Assembly: GCA_000230955.3 (NCBI GenBank)
Contig: CP007060.1
Coordinates: forward strand, 2,362,216-2,426,215
DNA: 64,000 nucleotides
DNA from: Halobacterium sp. DL1
GTDB taxonomy: Archaea > Halobacteriota > Halobacteria > Halobacteriales > Halobacteriaceae
Reading direction: 5' to 3'
In this document: piece by piece, positions 17,069 to 24,623 of the stretch
How positions within the stretch are numbered: the stretch's first letter is position 1
How the letters are laid out: every line of letters starts with the position of its first letter
The notes under the pieces: model-generated
Databases searched by the model: none
Seen by the model: only the letters and a program-made list of their open reading frames with translations
Told to the model about the DNA's origin: nothing
Translations under genes and position numbers: made by a program

Positions 17069-18517
17069 TCAGCCGATGTGGACGACGGCGATGTCCGTCT
17101 CGACGTCCCGGACGCGCTCGTAGGTCGGCCGCGAGAGGAACTTCGACGCCGTCGAGCGGTCCGTGCTGGCGCCGAGGAAGACGAGGTCGTAGTGGGCGTC
17201 GTTGCGCTCTAGGAACGACTCGATGTCCGACCGCGAGACCCGCGTCTCGCAGCGCGTCTCCATCGTCTCTGTCAGGTTCGCCAGCATCGACTCCGCGCGC
17301 CGCCGGTCGCGTTCGGCGTCGATGCACGTGCAGGCGCTGATGGAGCCGGTCCGGTTGGCGAGCCGCTGGGCGTAGTCGAGCATCGCGTGCGCACCGTCTG
17401 AGGCGCTCCGCACTGGCACCATGACGCGCTTCCAGCGGGTGCGCTCGGAGTCCGAGCGGAACGCCACGACGTTCCGGTCACTCCGGAACAGCCCCCGGAC
17501 GAACGGCGCGAGCCCGCCGTTCCGGGTCTCGAACGGCGTCACGAGGAGGTCGGAGTTCGTCTCCTCGGCGGCCGCGAGGACGGTCGGTGCCGGGTCGCCG
17601 TCGGCCACCGCGACGACCACGTCGCAGGGGACGCCGACCCGCGTCTCGATGCGCGCCGCCTGCTGTTCGAGTTCCCGCGCGGACGCGTCGGCGGCCTTCG
17701 CCTCGACGTCCGTCTCCGGGTCCTCGACGTACTCGGGGTCCGCCTCGTCGCCCCTGATGAGGGCGCGCTCGGCTTCCGCGAGGTCCTCGTCCTCGACGAC
17801 GTCCAGGAGCACGACCTTCCCGGCGTCGTGGGCGGCCGCGATGCGCGCACCGAACATCGCCGTCTGGGACGCCGTCTCGCCGCGCATCGGCACGATGACG
17901 TGGTCGTCGGCGTTCGTCGTCCGGTAGAGGTAGCGCGCCCGCTGCTCGTAGACCTGCCCGCGCCACACCACGAAGACGATGGCGACGAGGGTCGCCGACA
18001 GCGCGACCCCGACGACGTACGCCAACTGCGCCGCGCCGGTGATGAGCACGAGCAGCGCCGTCGAGTACGCCGTCGGGAGTTCGAGGTGCAGCAGCCACGT
18101 CACCACGCCCGTGAGCAGGACGCCGACTGCGGCCGCGCCGGCGTCGACGCCGAGCGCGCTCGTCGGCACCCCGTAGACGTAGGTGGCCGTGAACTCGACG
18201 GCGCCCCAGCCACAGAGCGCGCCGACGGTCATCCCGCCGACGAACTTCCGCGGGTCGGAGTACCGCCCCTCCGGCTCCGAGAACAGCGTGTACGTCCCCG
18301 ACGCCAGCGGCGGGAACAGCAGGAACGACACCAGCGCGACGCTGTTCGCCAGCAGCGTCACGAGGCCGACGAGCAGCGGCACGAACAGGAGCACGGAGAC
18401 CCGCGTGAGGTTGCTCGTCGTCTCTATCCAGCGCCGGAACTGCCGGACCTCACGGCGCTCGAAGCGGTAGGCGCGCCGCCGGAGGGCCGCGAGCCGTCGG
18501 CGCAGTTCCGGGAGCAT
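17069..18517 (-). CDS. HPP-type membrane domain fused to two universal stress domains
   Basis: A 482-residue protein. The N-terminal half (about 20-205) has five or so helices with the HPP motif LLFPPLASGTYTLFSEPEG and DPRKFVGG. Two UspA domains follow (about 215-345 and 360-482), the second ending DLVFLGASTDRSTASKFLS and DIAVVHIG. Usp domains bind nucleotides in many proteins and probably regulate the membrane part. The start at MLPELRRRL (18517) is chosen because the sequence upstream has no family character. It converges on the K+ channel with only three bases between stops. The transported ion is unknown; the neighbourhood suggests ion homeostasis. Confidence 0.85.
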   Translation of the reverse strand: MLPELRRRLAALRRRAYRFERREVRQFRRWIETTSNLTRVSVLLFVPLLVGLVTLLANSVALVSFLLFPPLASGTYTLFSEPEGRYSDPRKFVGGMTVGALCGWGAVEFTATYVYGVPTSALGVDAGAAAVGVLLTGVVTWLLHLELPTAYSTALLVLITGAAQLAYVVGVALSATLVAIVFVVWRGQVYEQRARYLYRTTNADDHVIVPMRGETASQTAMFGARIAAAHDAGKVVLLDVVEDEDLAEAERALIRGDEADPEYVEDPETDVEAKAADASARELEQQAARIETRVGVPCDVVVAVADGDPAPTVLAAAEETNSDLLVTPFETRNGGLAPFVRGLFRSDRNVVAFRSDSERTRWKRVMVPVRSASDGAHAMLDYAQRLANRTGSISACTCIDAERDRRRAESMLANLTETMETRCETRVSRSDIESFLERNDAHYDLVFLGASTDRSTASKFLSRPTYERVRDVETDIAVVHIG

Positions 18518-18624
18518 TACCCACTCCCTCTGTGGGTCGGGCAGTTGTGTGTTGTGGCTCCGGGAAGCAGAGTGAGGCAGGGTCGACGACACCGTCGACC
18601 GAGATTGCGCTGCAACCGAGTTGG

Positions 18625-19353
18625 CTACGCCAGTTCGGTGACCGCGTCCAGTGCGATGTCGATGGCGCGCGCGACGTTGTTCTTCGCCTTGTCCGGGAGT
18701 TCGTCGTCGGAGTCCGCGCCTTTCTGGGTGCCGGCGACGAGGTTGCCGTCGACGGTACAGATGGCACCAGCGGCTAGACCGCGGCGGCGGGCCAGGGAGA
18801 AGACGGTGGCGGCCTCCATCTCGATGGCGAGCAGACCGGCGTCGTTCCAGTCCGCGACGTACTCGTCGGACTCGTTGTAGAACGCGTCGTCGCTGACGAT
18901 GGGGCCGACGTGCACCTCTTCGTCGTTTGCCTCGGAGGCGTCCACGAGGCTCGTGAGGACGTCGTAGTCCGGGACGGCGGGGTAGACTTCCGACTCGTAG
19001 CGCTTGCTCGTTCCCTCCTCCTTGGCGGCGCCGGTGGCGACGATCATGTCACCGATCTCGACGTGCTCTTGGAGGCCGCCGATGGTGCCGACGCGGATGA
19101 ACGTCTCGACGCCCACGCGGGCGAGTTCCTCGACGGCGATGGCGGCCGACGGGCAGCCGATGCCGGTCGAGCAGATGGTGAGGTCGACGCCGTCGTAGGT
19201 GGCGTTGACGACCTTGTACTCGCGGTTCTCCGCGACGACCTCGCTGTCGTCGCAGTGGCCGGCGATGCGGTCGACGCGGCCGGGGTCGCCCGGAATCAGC
19301 GCGGTCTCGTGGACGTCACCCTCCTCGACGAGCAGGTGGGGCTGTTTTGCCAT
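18625..19353 (-). CDS. udp: Uridine/purine nucleoside phosphorylase family enzyme
   Basis: A 242-residue cytoplasmic phosphorylase of the PNP/UDP family 1. LIPGDPGRVDRIA holds the phosphate-binding GDPxR; RVGTIGGLQ, TGIGCPSAAI and LAIEMEAATVF (ribose-binding ExE) are family signatures. It splits nucleosides with phosphate to base plus ribose 1-phosphate, which the PfkB kinase and isomerase encoded nearby could process. Base specificity cannot be decided from the sequence. A TATA-like box at 19376-19385 gives it its own promoter, so it may be separately regulated from the genes upstream. Confidence 0.92.
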   Translation of the reverse strand: MAKQPHLLVEEGDVHETALIPGDPGRVDRIAGHCDDSEVVAENREYKVVNATYDGVDLTICSTGIGCPSAAIAVEELARVGVETFIRVGTIGGLQEHVEIGDMIVATGAAKEEGTSKRYESEVYPAVPDYDVLTSLVDASEANDEEVHVGPIVSDDAFYNESDEYVADWNDAGLLAIEMEAATVFSLARRRGLAAGAICTVDGNLVAGTQKGADSDDELPDKAKNNVARAIDIALDAVTELA

Positions 19354-19375
19354 GCAACTGCGTTCGACGCCCGCG

Positions 19376-19385
19376 AGAAAAAGAG
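19376..19385 (-). promoter_or_regulatory. TATA-like box of the nucleoside phosphorylase gene
   Basis: On the minus strand ctctttttct lies 23-32 bases before the ATG at 19353. Confidence 0.45.
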
Positions 19386-19416
19386 CGGGGATTGGGCCCG
19401 GCGGCGTGAGCGTGCG

Positions 19417-19590
19417 TCAGGACTCTGCGGTGTCCACCCGGTAGAGCGCGAGTACGCCGATAGCGACGAACAGCAGGCCCGTGACGGCAGCGGTCACCCC
19501 GGCGGTGACCGACTGTGACACCGCCGCTGCGAGCAGCTGCCCGACGCCGACCGCGACCATTACGACGGCGACGAGTTTCCACGCGTCCAT
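19417..19590 (-). CDS. 57-residue two-helix membrane protein
   Basis: A short gene reading MDAWKLVAVVMVAVGVG, LLAAAVSQSVTAGV, then TGLLFVAIGVLALYRVDTAES. It forms two transmembrane helices (about 5-25 and 32-51). It sits in line between the beta-propeller gene and the phosphorylase gene with 57- and 63-base gaps, on the same strand, which supports it being real. No family recognised; it could be a small partner of a membrane complex. Confidence 0.6.
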   Translation of the reverse strand: MDAWKLVAVVMVAVGVGQLLAAAVSQSVTAGVTAAVTGLLFVAIGVLALYRVDTAES

Positions 19591-19647
19591 GGGGAGGTCG
19601 AGGGGCGGTCCCCGGAAAAGCGTTGACGTCGGCCGTCCAGGGCTGGC

Positions 19648-20592
19648 TCAGACGACGACGAGGCCGCGCGGACGCTCGGACTCCAGCGTCGCGGGGAAGT
19701 CGCCGTCCAGGGGCTGCCACGACGCTCCCCAGTCGTCGGTGCGGTAGAACCCGCGGTTCGTCGCCGCGAAGGCCTCGTCAGCCTCGCCTGTGGTCGCGAG
19801 GACGGGTGCGAGCAGTCCCTCGGGACCGGGCAGGGCCTCGCAACGCTCCCAGTCGCCGCCGTCCATTCGGTAGACCGCGCTGTTCGCGCTGCCGGCGTCG
19901 TGGGCGCTCCGCGGGCCGTGGGCCGCCGAGACGAGCAGACGCCCGGGGTCGGCGGGGTCGCAGGCGACGCTCCAGCAGTACGTTCTGTCGAGGCCGGCCT
20001 CCTCGGTCCGCCAGGTGTCGCCGCCGTCCTCGGTGACGTAGAAGCCGTCGCCGGCGGCCGAGTACGCGAGGTCCGGGCGGTCAGGGTGCGTGGTCATCCC
20101 GTGGGTGTCCCGCGGGCCGGAGGGGACGCGGTCCTGCCACGTCTCCCCGCCGTCGGACGAGCGGAGCAGCGCGCCCGCCTCGATGGCGACGTAGAGGCGC
20201 TCGCTCGTAGGTTCGAGCCAGCGCACGTGGTGGGTCGAGGGGCGCGGCGGGAACGCCCAGGTGTCACTGGACGGGATATCCTCCAGGCCCGGACGCTCCT
20301 CGAACTCCTCGCCGTCCGGGGCGTAGTAGACGGCGCTCGGCGCGGTGCCCGCCCAGACGCCCTCGTCGGCGACGGCCACCGCGGTCACGTCGCCGAGTGC
20401 CGCGACGTGCGTCCAGGCGTCGTCGCTGTGCCACTGCGCGGTCTGCGTCGTTCGGTAGACGCCGTCGTCGGTGCCGCAGTAGATGCCCGCAGGGCCGGCG
20501 TCGAGACACTGCACGTCGCCCTCGAAGGCGGTCGTGTAGCCGTCGACGTCGTGGGCGAGCACGCGGTCGGGGTAGGCGGCGAGCAGGTTCAT
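19648..20592 (-). CDS. BNR/sortilin-type beta-propeller protein
   Basis: A 314-residue protein without a signal peptide. It contains repeated Asp-box-like elements (SSDGGETWQD at about 165, TEDGGDTWRTE at about 200, TDDWGASWQPLD near 290), each between beta strands, which is the pattern of BNR/sortilin-like propellers. It sits within the nucleoside-catabolism gene run between the 57-residue protein and the PfkB kinase, with gaps of about 50 bases. Its role there is unknown; without a signal it is probably cytoplasmic. Confidence 0.8.
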   Translation of the reverse strand: MNLLAAYPDRVLAHDVDGYTTAFEGDVQCLDAGPAGIYCGTDDGVYRTTQTAQWHSDDAWTHVAALGDVTAVAVADEGVWAGTAPSAVYYAPDGEEFEERPGLEDIPSSDTWAFPPRPSTHHVRWLEPTSERLYVAIEAGALLRSSDGGETWQDRVPSGPRDTHGMTTHPDRPDLAYSAAGDGFYVTEDGGDTWRTEEAGLDRTYCWSVACDPADPGRLLVSAAHGPRSAHDAGSANSAVYRMDGGDWERCEALPGPEGLLAPVLATTGEADEAFAATNRGFYRTDDWGASWQPLDGDFPATLESERPRGLVVV

Positions 20593-20643
20593 GCGAGTGG
20601 CTACGCGCCGAGGGACCCTAAAGCCGGCTCAGAATCGAGGGAC

Positions 20644-21534
20644 TCAGAACTGGCCGTCGAGGAACGACTCCGTCGCCCCGCGGGTCGGCGCAGTGCGGGC
20701 GCCCTCCGACTGGGCTGCGAGCGCGCCGCAGGCGTTGGCGAACTCCAGGGCGCGCTCGTGGTCCTCGGGGTGGTCGAGGAGGACGGCGAGGAAGCCGGCG
20801 GCGAAGGCGTCGCCCGACCCCGTCGTGTCCACCGTCTCCACGTCGAAGCCCGGGTGGTCGTACGAGCAGTCGGGCTTGTGGACGGTGGCGCCGTCGGCGC
20901 CGTGTTTCACGACGACGACGCGGTCGCTGAGCGCGGACTCGGCGTACGACGCCTGCTCGTCGAGCACCGCCAGCGCCTCCCGGTCGTTGACGAACAGCAC
21001 GTCGGCGAGCGCGATGGCGTCCGAGTAGTTCCGTTCGTCGAGGCGCCGCCCCGGGTCGAAGGAGACGGTGGCGCCGGCCTCGGAGGCCAGCGCCGCGAGG
21101 TGGGCGGCCGTGTCGGGGCGCTGGCTGGTGAGGTGGAGGTGGGCCGCGGACTCGACGTGCTCCGCGTCGACGTCTCCGGGTTCGACGGCTTCGTTGGCGC
21201 CGTCGTTGCCGAGCACCATCACCTCGCCGTCGGCGTCGACGACGAGATACTTCACGCTCGTCTCGGCGTCGGCGACGACGCGGAGGCCCCGCAGGTCGAC
21301 GTCGGCGGCCTCCAGTTCGCGGCGCGCGAGCAGACCGTTCTCGTCGTCGCCGACGCTCCCGACGATGCCGGTGTCGACGTCGAAGCCCGCGAGCGCGCAG
21401 GCGACGTTGGCGGCGCTCCCGCCCCCGGAGCGCCGCTGAGAGACGAGTTGCGCCTCGCCGTCGGGCTCCGGGAGGGAGTCCACGCGGAGCGTCACGTCCC
21501 AGTTGACGTGACCGGCGGCGACGACTCTGACCAT
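20644..21534 (-). CDS. PfkB-family sugar kinase, probable ribose-1-phosphate kinase
   Basis: A 296-residue ribokinase-fold kinase. GGGSAANVACALA near residue 38 and DTTGSGDAFAAGF (239-242 GSGD, catalytic base D242) are the two PfkB signatures. In haloarchaea a PfkB enzyme phosphorylates ribose 1-phosphate to ribose 1,5-bisphosphate in the non-carboxylating pentose-bisphosphate pathway. Placement beside the ribose-1,5-bisphosphate isomerase and a nucleoside phosphorylase makes that the best guess. Other PfkB substrates (ribose, nucleosides) cannot be excluded. 24 bases downstream of the DUF63 gene. Confidence 0.88.
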   Translation of the reverse strand: MVRVVAAGHVNWDVTLRVDSLPEPDGEAQLVSQRRSGGGSAANVACALAGFDVDTGIVGSVGDDENGLLARRELEAADVDLRGLRVVADAETSVKYLVVDADGEVMVLGNDGANEAVEPGDVDAEHVESAAHLHLTSQRPDTAAHLAALASEAGATVSFDPGRRLDERNYSDAIALADVLFVNDREALAVLDEQASYAESALSDRVVVVKHGADGATVHKPDCSYDHPGFDVETVDTTGSGDAFAAGFLAVLLDHPEDHERALEFANACGALAAQSEGARTAPTRGATESFLDGQF

Positions 21535-21558
21535 ACCCCGGAAGTCAACCGCCGGCGG

Positions 21559-22377
21559 CTAAAACCCTGTGGGGTTGGAGGCCACGAACAGCAGGACGTT
21601 GTGGACGCCGGGGCCCAGACCCACCGCCGCGACAAGGCCGAGCAGGAGGTAGCCCTCGCCGGGGACCTCCCGGACGTAGTCCGCGAGGAGCACGACGACG
21701 ACGGCGACGAGCGCCACCTTCACGAGTACGAACAGCCAGCCGACGCCGAGGTACGGTTCGGTCGGGAGGTGGGCCGCGAACTCCATGACGAGCGCGGACA
21801 GCGGCGTCTGCTCGCCGAATCCGAGCACGTCGATGCCGACGGCGGTGGAGGTGCCGTCGAGGACGTGGCCGAAGACGGCGAGCGCGCCGGCGACCCCCGT
21901 GAGGCGGGCCGCCTCGGGCCGCCAGGAGCGGACGGCGAACCACGTGACGTGGCCGAGGACGGCCGCGGCGACGACGGCGGCCAGCGGCCACGCGAGGTCC
22001 AGCGAGTCGTGTTCGAGACCGAAGTTGATGGCGGCGGCCGCGGGAACGAGGGCGAGCGCGGCGCCGACGCCAGCGAGCACGGCCAGTGGCCGTGTCGTCC
22101 GGCGGGCCGCGAGCCACGTCGCACCCGCGACAGCGAACGTCGTCGCGTAGACGATGGGGGAGCCGAAGAAAGGGGCGACCGACTCGGGGTAGAGCCGGAG
22201 CTGGAAGCAGACGTACAGCGCGGAGCCGAGGGCCATCCACGGACCGAACGCGAGAATCGTCAGGTCGTCGACGGGCGGCGATTCCCGGGCCAGCAGCCAG
22301 GCGACCGTGACCACCGCGACCGCGACGGCCGCGAGGTACGGCAGCGGCGGGAGCGCGAACCCTTCGGGGAGCACCAT
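21559..22377 (-). CDS. DUF63-family integral membrane protein
   Basis: A 272-residue protein with about eight hydrophobic helices. GHVLDGTSTAVGIDVLGFGE and PYLGVGWLFVLVKVAL are characteristic of the archaeal DUF63 family, whose function is unknown. It lies in the same direction between the isomerase gene (64-base gap) and the PfkB gene (24-base gap), so it is probably in the same transcript. Whether it takes part in nucleoside uptake is speculation. Confidence 0.88.
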   Translation of the reverse strand: MVLPEGFALPPLPYLAAVAVAVVTVAWLLARESPPVDDLTILAFGPWMALGSALYVCFQLRLYPESVAPFFGSPIVYATTFAVAGATWLAARRTTRPLAVLAGVGAALALVPAAAAINFGLEHDSLDLAWPLAAVVAAAVLGHVTWFAVRSWRPEAARLTGVAGALAVFGHVLDGTSTAVGIDVLGFGEQTPLSALVMEFAAHLPTEPYLGVGWLFVLVKVALVAVVVVLLADYVREVPGEGYLLLGLVAAVGLGPGVHNVLLFVASNPTGF

Positions 22378-22441
22378 ACGGGGTGACCGGACCCGCGCCT
22401 TGAGAACGTTCCTATTCCGGGAGCCACGCTCGAACCCGGAG

Positions 22442-23395
22442 CTACTGGTCCGCCCAGGGTTCCGCGGTCGCCTCCCCGTACAGTTCCCGCATCAGGATGA
22501 CGATGCTCTCGGGCGGGAACTGGCCGCGCTCGGTGACGATGGCGTCGACGTAGCGCGGCGGCGTCACGTCGAATGCGGGGTTCTCGACGGTGAGTCCCTC
22601 CTCGCCGCCGATCTCCGCGCGGTCCTCCGCGGACAGCACCTCGGCCTCGTCGCGCATCTCGATCTCGACGGTGTGGCCGGTGAGGGTGTCCGGGTGGAGC
22701 TTCAGCGTCTGGGCGGCCACCATGATGGGCGTGCCGCGCTCGCGGGCGGCAACGGCGAGCATGCTGGTTCCAATCTTGTTGATGACGGAGCCGTCCGCGG
22801 CGATGGAGTCCGCGCCGACGAGGACGTGGTCGCAGTCGTCGAGGTAGCGCCGCGCGGCGTTGTCCACGACGACGGTGACGGGGACGTCCCATTCGCGGAG
22901 CTGTTTCGCGGTGATGTGGCCCTGCTTTCGCGGGCGCGTCTCTTTCACGATGGCCTCGATGTGCTTGCCGTCGTCGAGGGCGGCGCGCACGCAGGCCAGC
23001 GCGTCCGTGGAGTGGCAGTGGGTCATCACGGTGTCGCCGTCCTGCAGGCGGTTCGCACCGATGTCGCCGAGGTCGTCCTGGGCGCGCTCGAGCTGGTCGC
23101 GGAACGACGCCGTGGCCTCGATGGTCGACGCCCGGAGCGCTTCGACGGTGTCGCCCTCGACCTCCCGGAGGACGTACCGGAGCGCGTTCGGCAGGCTCAC
23201 CGCCGTCGGCCGGGTGTCGCGGAGGCGGCGGGCCGCCGCGCGCAGTTCCGCCTCGAACGCCTCGGGCGTGGCCGCCTCGCTGGCGTGTGCCTGGGCCTCC
23301 AGCGCATCCGCGGCGGCCTCGGCGATGGTGGCCGCCCCCCGAATCTCCATGTCGGCGATGTCCTCTGCCGTTCGCTCGACCTCCGGTACGGGCAT
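22442..23395 (-). CDS. Ribose-1,5-bisphosphate isomerase (eIF2B-alpha-like fold)
   Basis: A 317-residue enzyme related to eIF2B subunits and methylthioribose-1-phosphate isomerase. The catalytic Cys is C127 in VMTHCHSTDA and the catalytic Asp is D196 in LVGADSIAADG; INKIGTSMLA follows. It converts ribose 1,5-bisphosphate to ribulose 1,5-bisphosphate. No RuBisCO gene is visible here, which agrees with the haloarchaeal non-carboxylating route, where ribulose bisphosphate is dephosphorylated and cleaved. First gene of the run that continues through DUF63, PfkB and the propeller gene, with a TATA-like box at 23417-23424. Confidence 0.9.
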   Translation of the reverse strand: MPVPEVERTAEDIADMEIRGAATIAEAAADALEAQAHASEAATPEAFEAELRAAARRLRDTRPTAVSLPNALRYVLREVEGDTVEALRASTIEATASFRDQLERAQDDLGDIGANRLQDGDTVMTHCHSTDALACVRAALDDGKHIEAIVKETRPRKQGHITAKQLREWDVPVTVVVDNAARRYLDDCDHVLVGADSIAADGSVINKIGTSMLAVAARERGTPIMVAAQTLKLHPDTLTGHTVEIEMRDEAEVLSAEDRAEIGGEEGLTVENPAFDVTPPRYVDAIVTERGQFPPESIVILMRELYGEATAEPWADQ

Positions 23396-23416
23396 ACCTG
23401 CTCGTAGGCACCCGCG

Positions 23417-23424
23417 AGTAAAAG
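23417..23424 (-). promoter_or_regulatory. TATA-like box of the ribose-1,5-bisphosphate isomerase run
   Basis: On the minus strand cttttact lies 22-29 bases upstream of the ATG at 23395. Confidence 0.5.
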
Positions 23425-23531
23425 CAGTTGGGCGCTAGTCGCTGTAGTCCTACCTGCTGCGGCCGACCGTCTCACTTTCGTGACCTCCCAGAAAGCCCCG
23501 GCCCACTCGCTGCCTGCGACTCGCTGCGCGT

Positions 23532-23591
23532 GGTTCGAAAGGCGCGTTGAGCCTTTCGTCATCACGAGAGAGCTATGCTCTCTCGAACGAC
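23532..23591 (+). repeat. Twin-hairpin module A inside palindromic element 1
   Basis: Order: ggttcga, hairpin with stem cgaaaggc/gcctttcg, linker tcatca, hairpin with stem cgagagagc/gctctctcg, then aacgac. The same order with other hairpin sequences recurs at 23788-23853. Confidence 0.7.
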
Positions 23592-23787
23592 TTCACTCGC
23601 TCCGCTCGTTCCAGTGCTTGCTTCGTCTCGGCTAGCGAGCGGACCGCCCCTTCCAGTCCCACCTCAGGCGTCTGGTCAACCGGCGTGGGTGGGACTGGAA
23701 GGGGCGGGCGTCTCGACGAAGGCAGGCGACGCAAGCACCGAGCGACCGAAGGGAGCGAGGCGCACAGCGAGCCTCCCGAGTCGAGAT

Positions 23788-23853
23788 GGTTCGAGAGAGC
23801 TTCGCTCTCTCGTCATCACGAAAGCCCGCGCTATGCGCGGGCTTTCGAACGAC
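23788..23853 (+). repeat. Twin-hairpin module B inside palindromic element 1
   Basis: Order: ggttcga, hairpin with stem cgagagagc/gctctctcg, linker tcatca, hairpin with stem cgaaagcccgcg/cgcgggctttcg, then aacgac. Flanks and linker match module A in direct orientation, while the hairpin stems differ or are swapped yet stay perfectly paired. Confidence 0.7.
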
Positions 23854-23953
23854 GCCCGGGGCTTTCTGGGTGACCTCGTCGGTAGCGGGAGATCCCAGCT
23901 CTGCTGAACAATCCTCTGGAGGAGGCCCACTGCTCGTGAACTAGCACCACCCA

Positions 23954-23961
23954 ACTTTTGA
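23954..23961 (+). promoter_or_regulatory. TATA-like box of deoC
   Basis: acttttga lies 24-31 bases upstream of the ATG at 23985. Confidence 0.5.
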
Positions 23962-23984
23962 CCTGGCCCCGCAACCTGGTGAAC

Positions 23985-24623
23985 ATGAACCGCGAGGAAC
24001 TTGCCGCCAGCATCGACCACACGGTCCTCGGGCCGGAGACGACGCCCGGCGACGTCGAGCGCGTCGTCGACGAGGCCGTCGAGTACGGGATGAACGTCTG
24101 CATCCCACCGTGCTACGTTGCCGACGCCCGCGACTACGCACCCGAGGACCTGACGGTAGCCACCGTCATCGGCTTCCCGCACGGCCAGAACGCGACCGAG
24201 GCGAAGGCCGCGGAGGCCAGCCTCGCCCACGAGGACGGCGCCGACGAACTCGACGTCGTCGTCAACGTCGGCCGCCTGCAGACAGGCGAGCACGACGCCG
24301 TCCGCGAGGACCTCGAAGCGGTCGTGGACGCCACGCCGCTCCCCGTGAAGGTCATCATCGAGACGGCGCTGCTCGACGACGACGAGAAGCACGCGGCCTG
24401 CGAGGCCGCAGAGGACGCGGGCGCTGACATGGTGAAGACGTCGACGGGGTTCGCCGACGGCGGCGCCGAGGTGCCGGACGTCGAACTGATGAGCGACTAC
24501 CTCCCGGTGAAGGCCAGCGGCGGCGTCGGGAACTACGAGCAGGCGCAAGCGATGTTCGACGCGGGCGCGGTCCGCATCGGCGCCTCCTCCGGCGTCGCCA
24601 TCGTCGACAGCTACGACGGCTAG
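23985..24623 (+). CDS. deoC: Deoxyribose-phosphate aldolase
   Basis: A 212-residue class I aldolase, TIM barrel. Schiff-base Lys K151 in MVKTSTGF and the helper K176 in LPVKASGG are present, as is the Asp in ELDVVVNVG (about 90). It cleaves 2-deoxyribose 5-phosphate to acetaldehyde and glyceraldehyde 3-phosphate, completing deoxynucleoside breakdown with the phosphorylase nearby. The ATG at 23985 is preceded by a TATA-like box. The stop codon TAG shares the CTAG tetramer at 24620-24623 with the convergent PQQ-propeller gene. Confidence 0.96.
   Translation: MNREELAASIDHTVLGPETTPGDVERVVDEAVEYGMNVCIPPCYVADARDYAPEDLTVATVIGFPHGQNATEAKAAEASLAHEDGADELDVVVNVGRLQTGEHDAVREDLEAVVDATPLPVKVIIETALLDDDEKHAACEAAEDAGADMVKTSTGFADGGAEVPDVELMSDYLPVKASGGVGNYEQAQAMFDAGAVRIGASSGVAIVDSYDG

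Larger units (their letters stand above)
23487..23870. repeat. Long palindromic intergenic element, copy 1
   Basis: This fills most of the 590-base gap between the isomerase and deoC. Outer arms: cccagaaagccccgg (23487-23501) and ccggggctttctggg (23856-23870). Inner arms: cgccccttccagtcccacc (23645-23663) and its complement at 23688-23706. Between them, left and right halves are imperfect reverse complements (tgcttgcttcgtc near 23610 versus gacgaag...gcaagca near 23715-23737), so the whole can fold as one long hairpin or cruciform. Copy 2 at 48817-49075 shares the outer and inner arms and the gcgacg(c/t)aagcac core. No credible protein-coding frame. Could be a structured RNA or a MITE-like mobile element; terminal direct repeats are not obvious. 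Confidence 0.75.

Noticed and set aside
23487-23870. CRISPR array
   Set aside because: The repeats are inverted arms and hairpins, not regularly spaced identical direct repeats with unique spacers.
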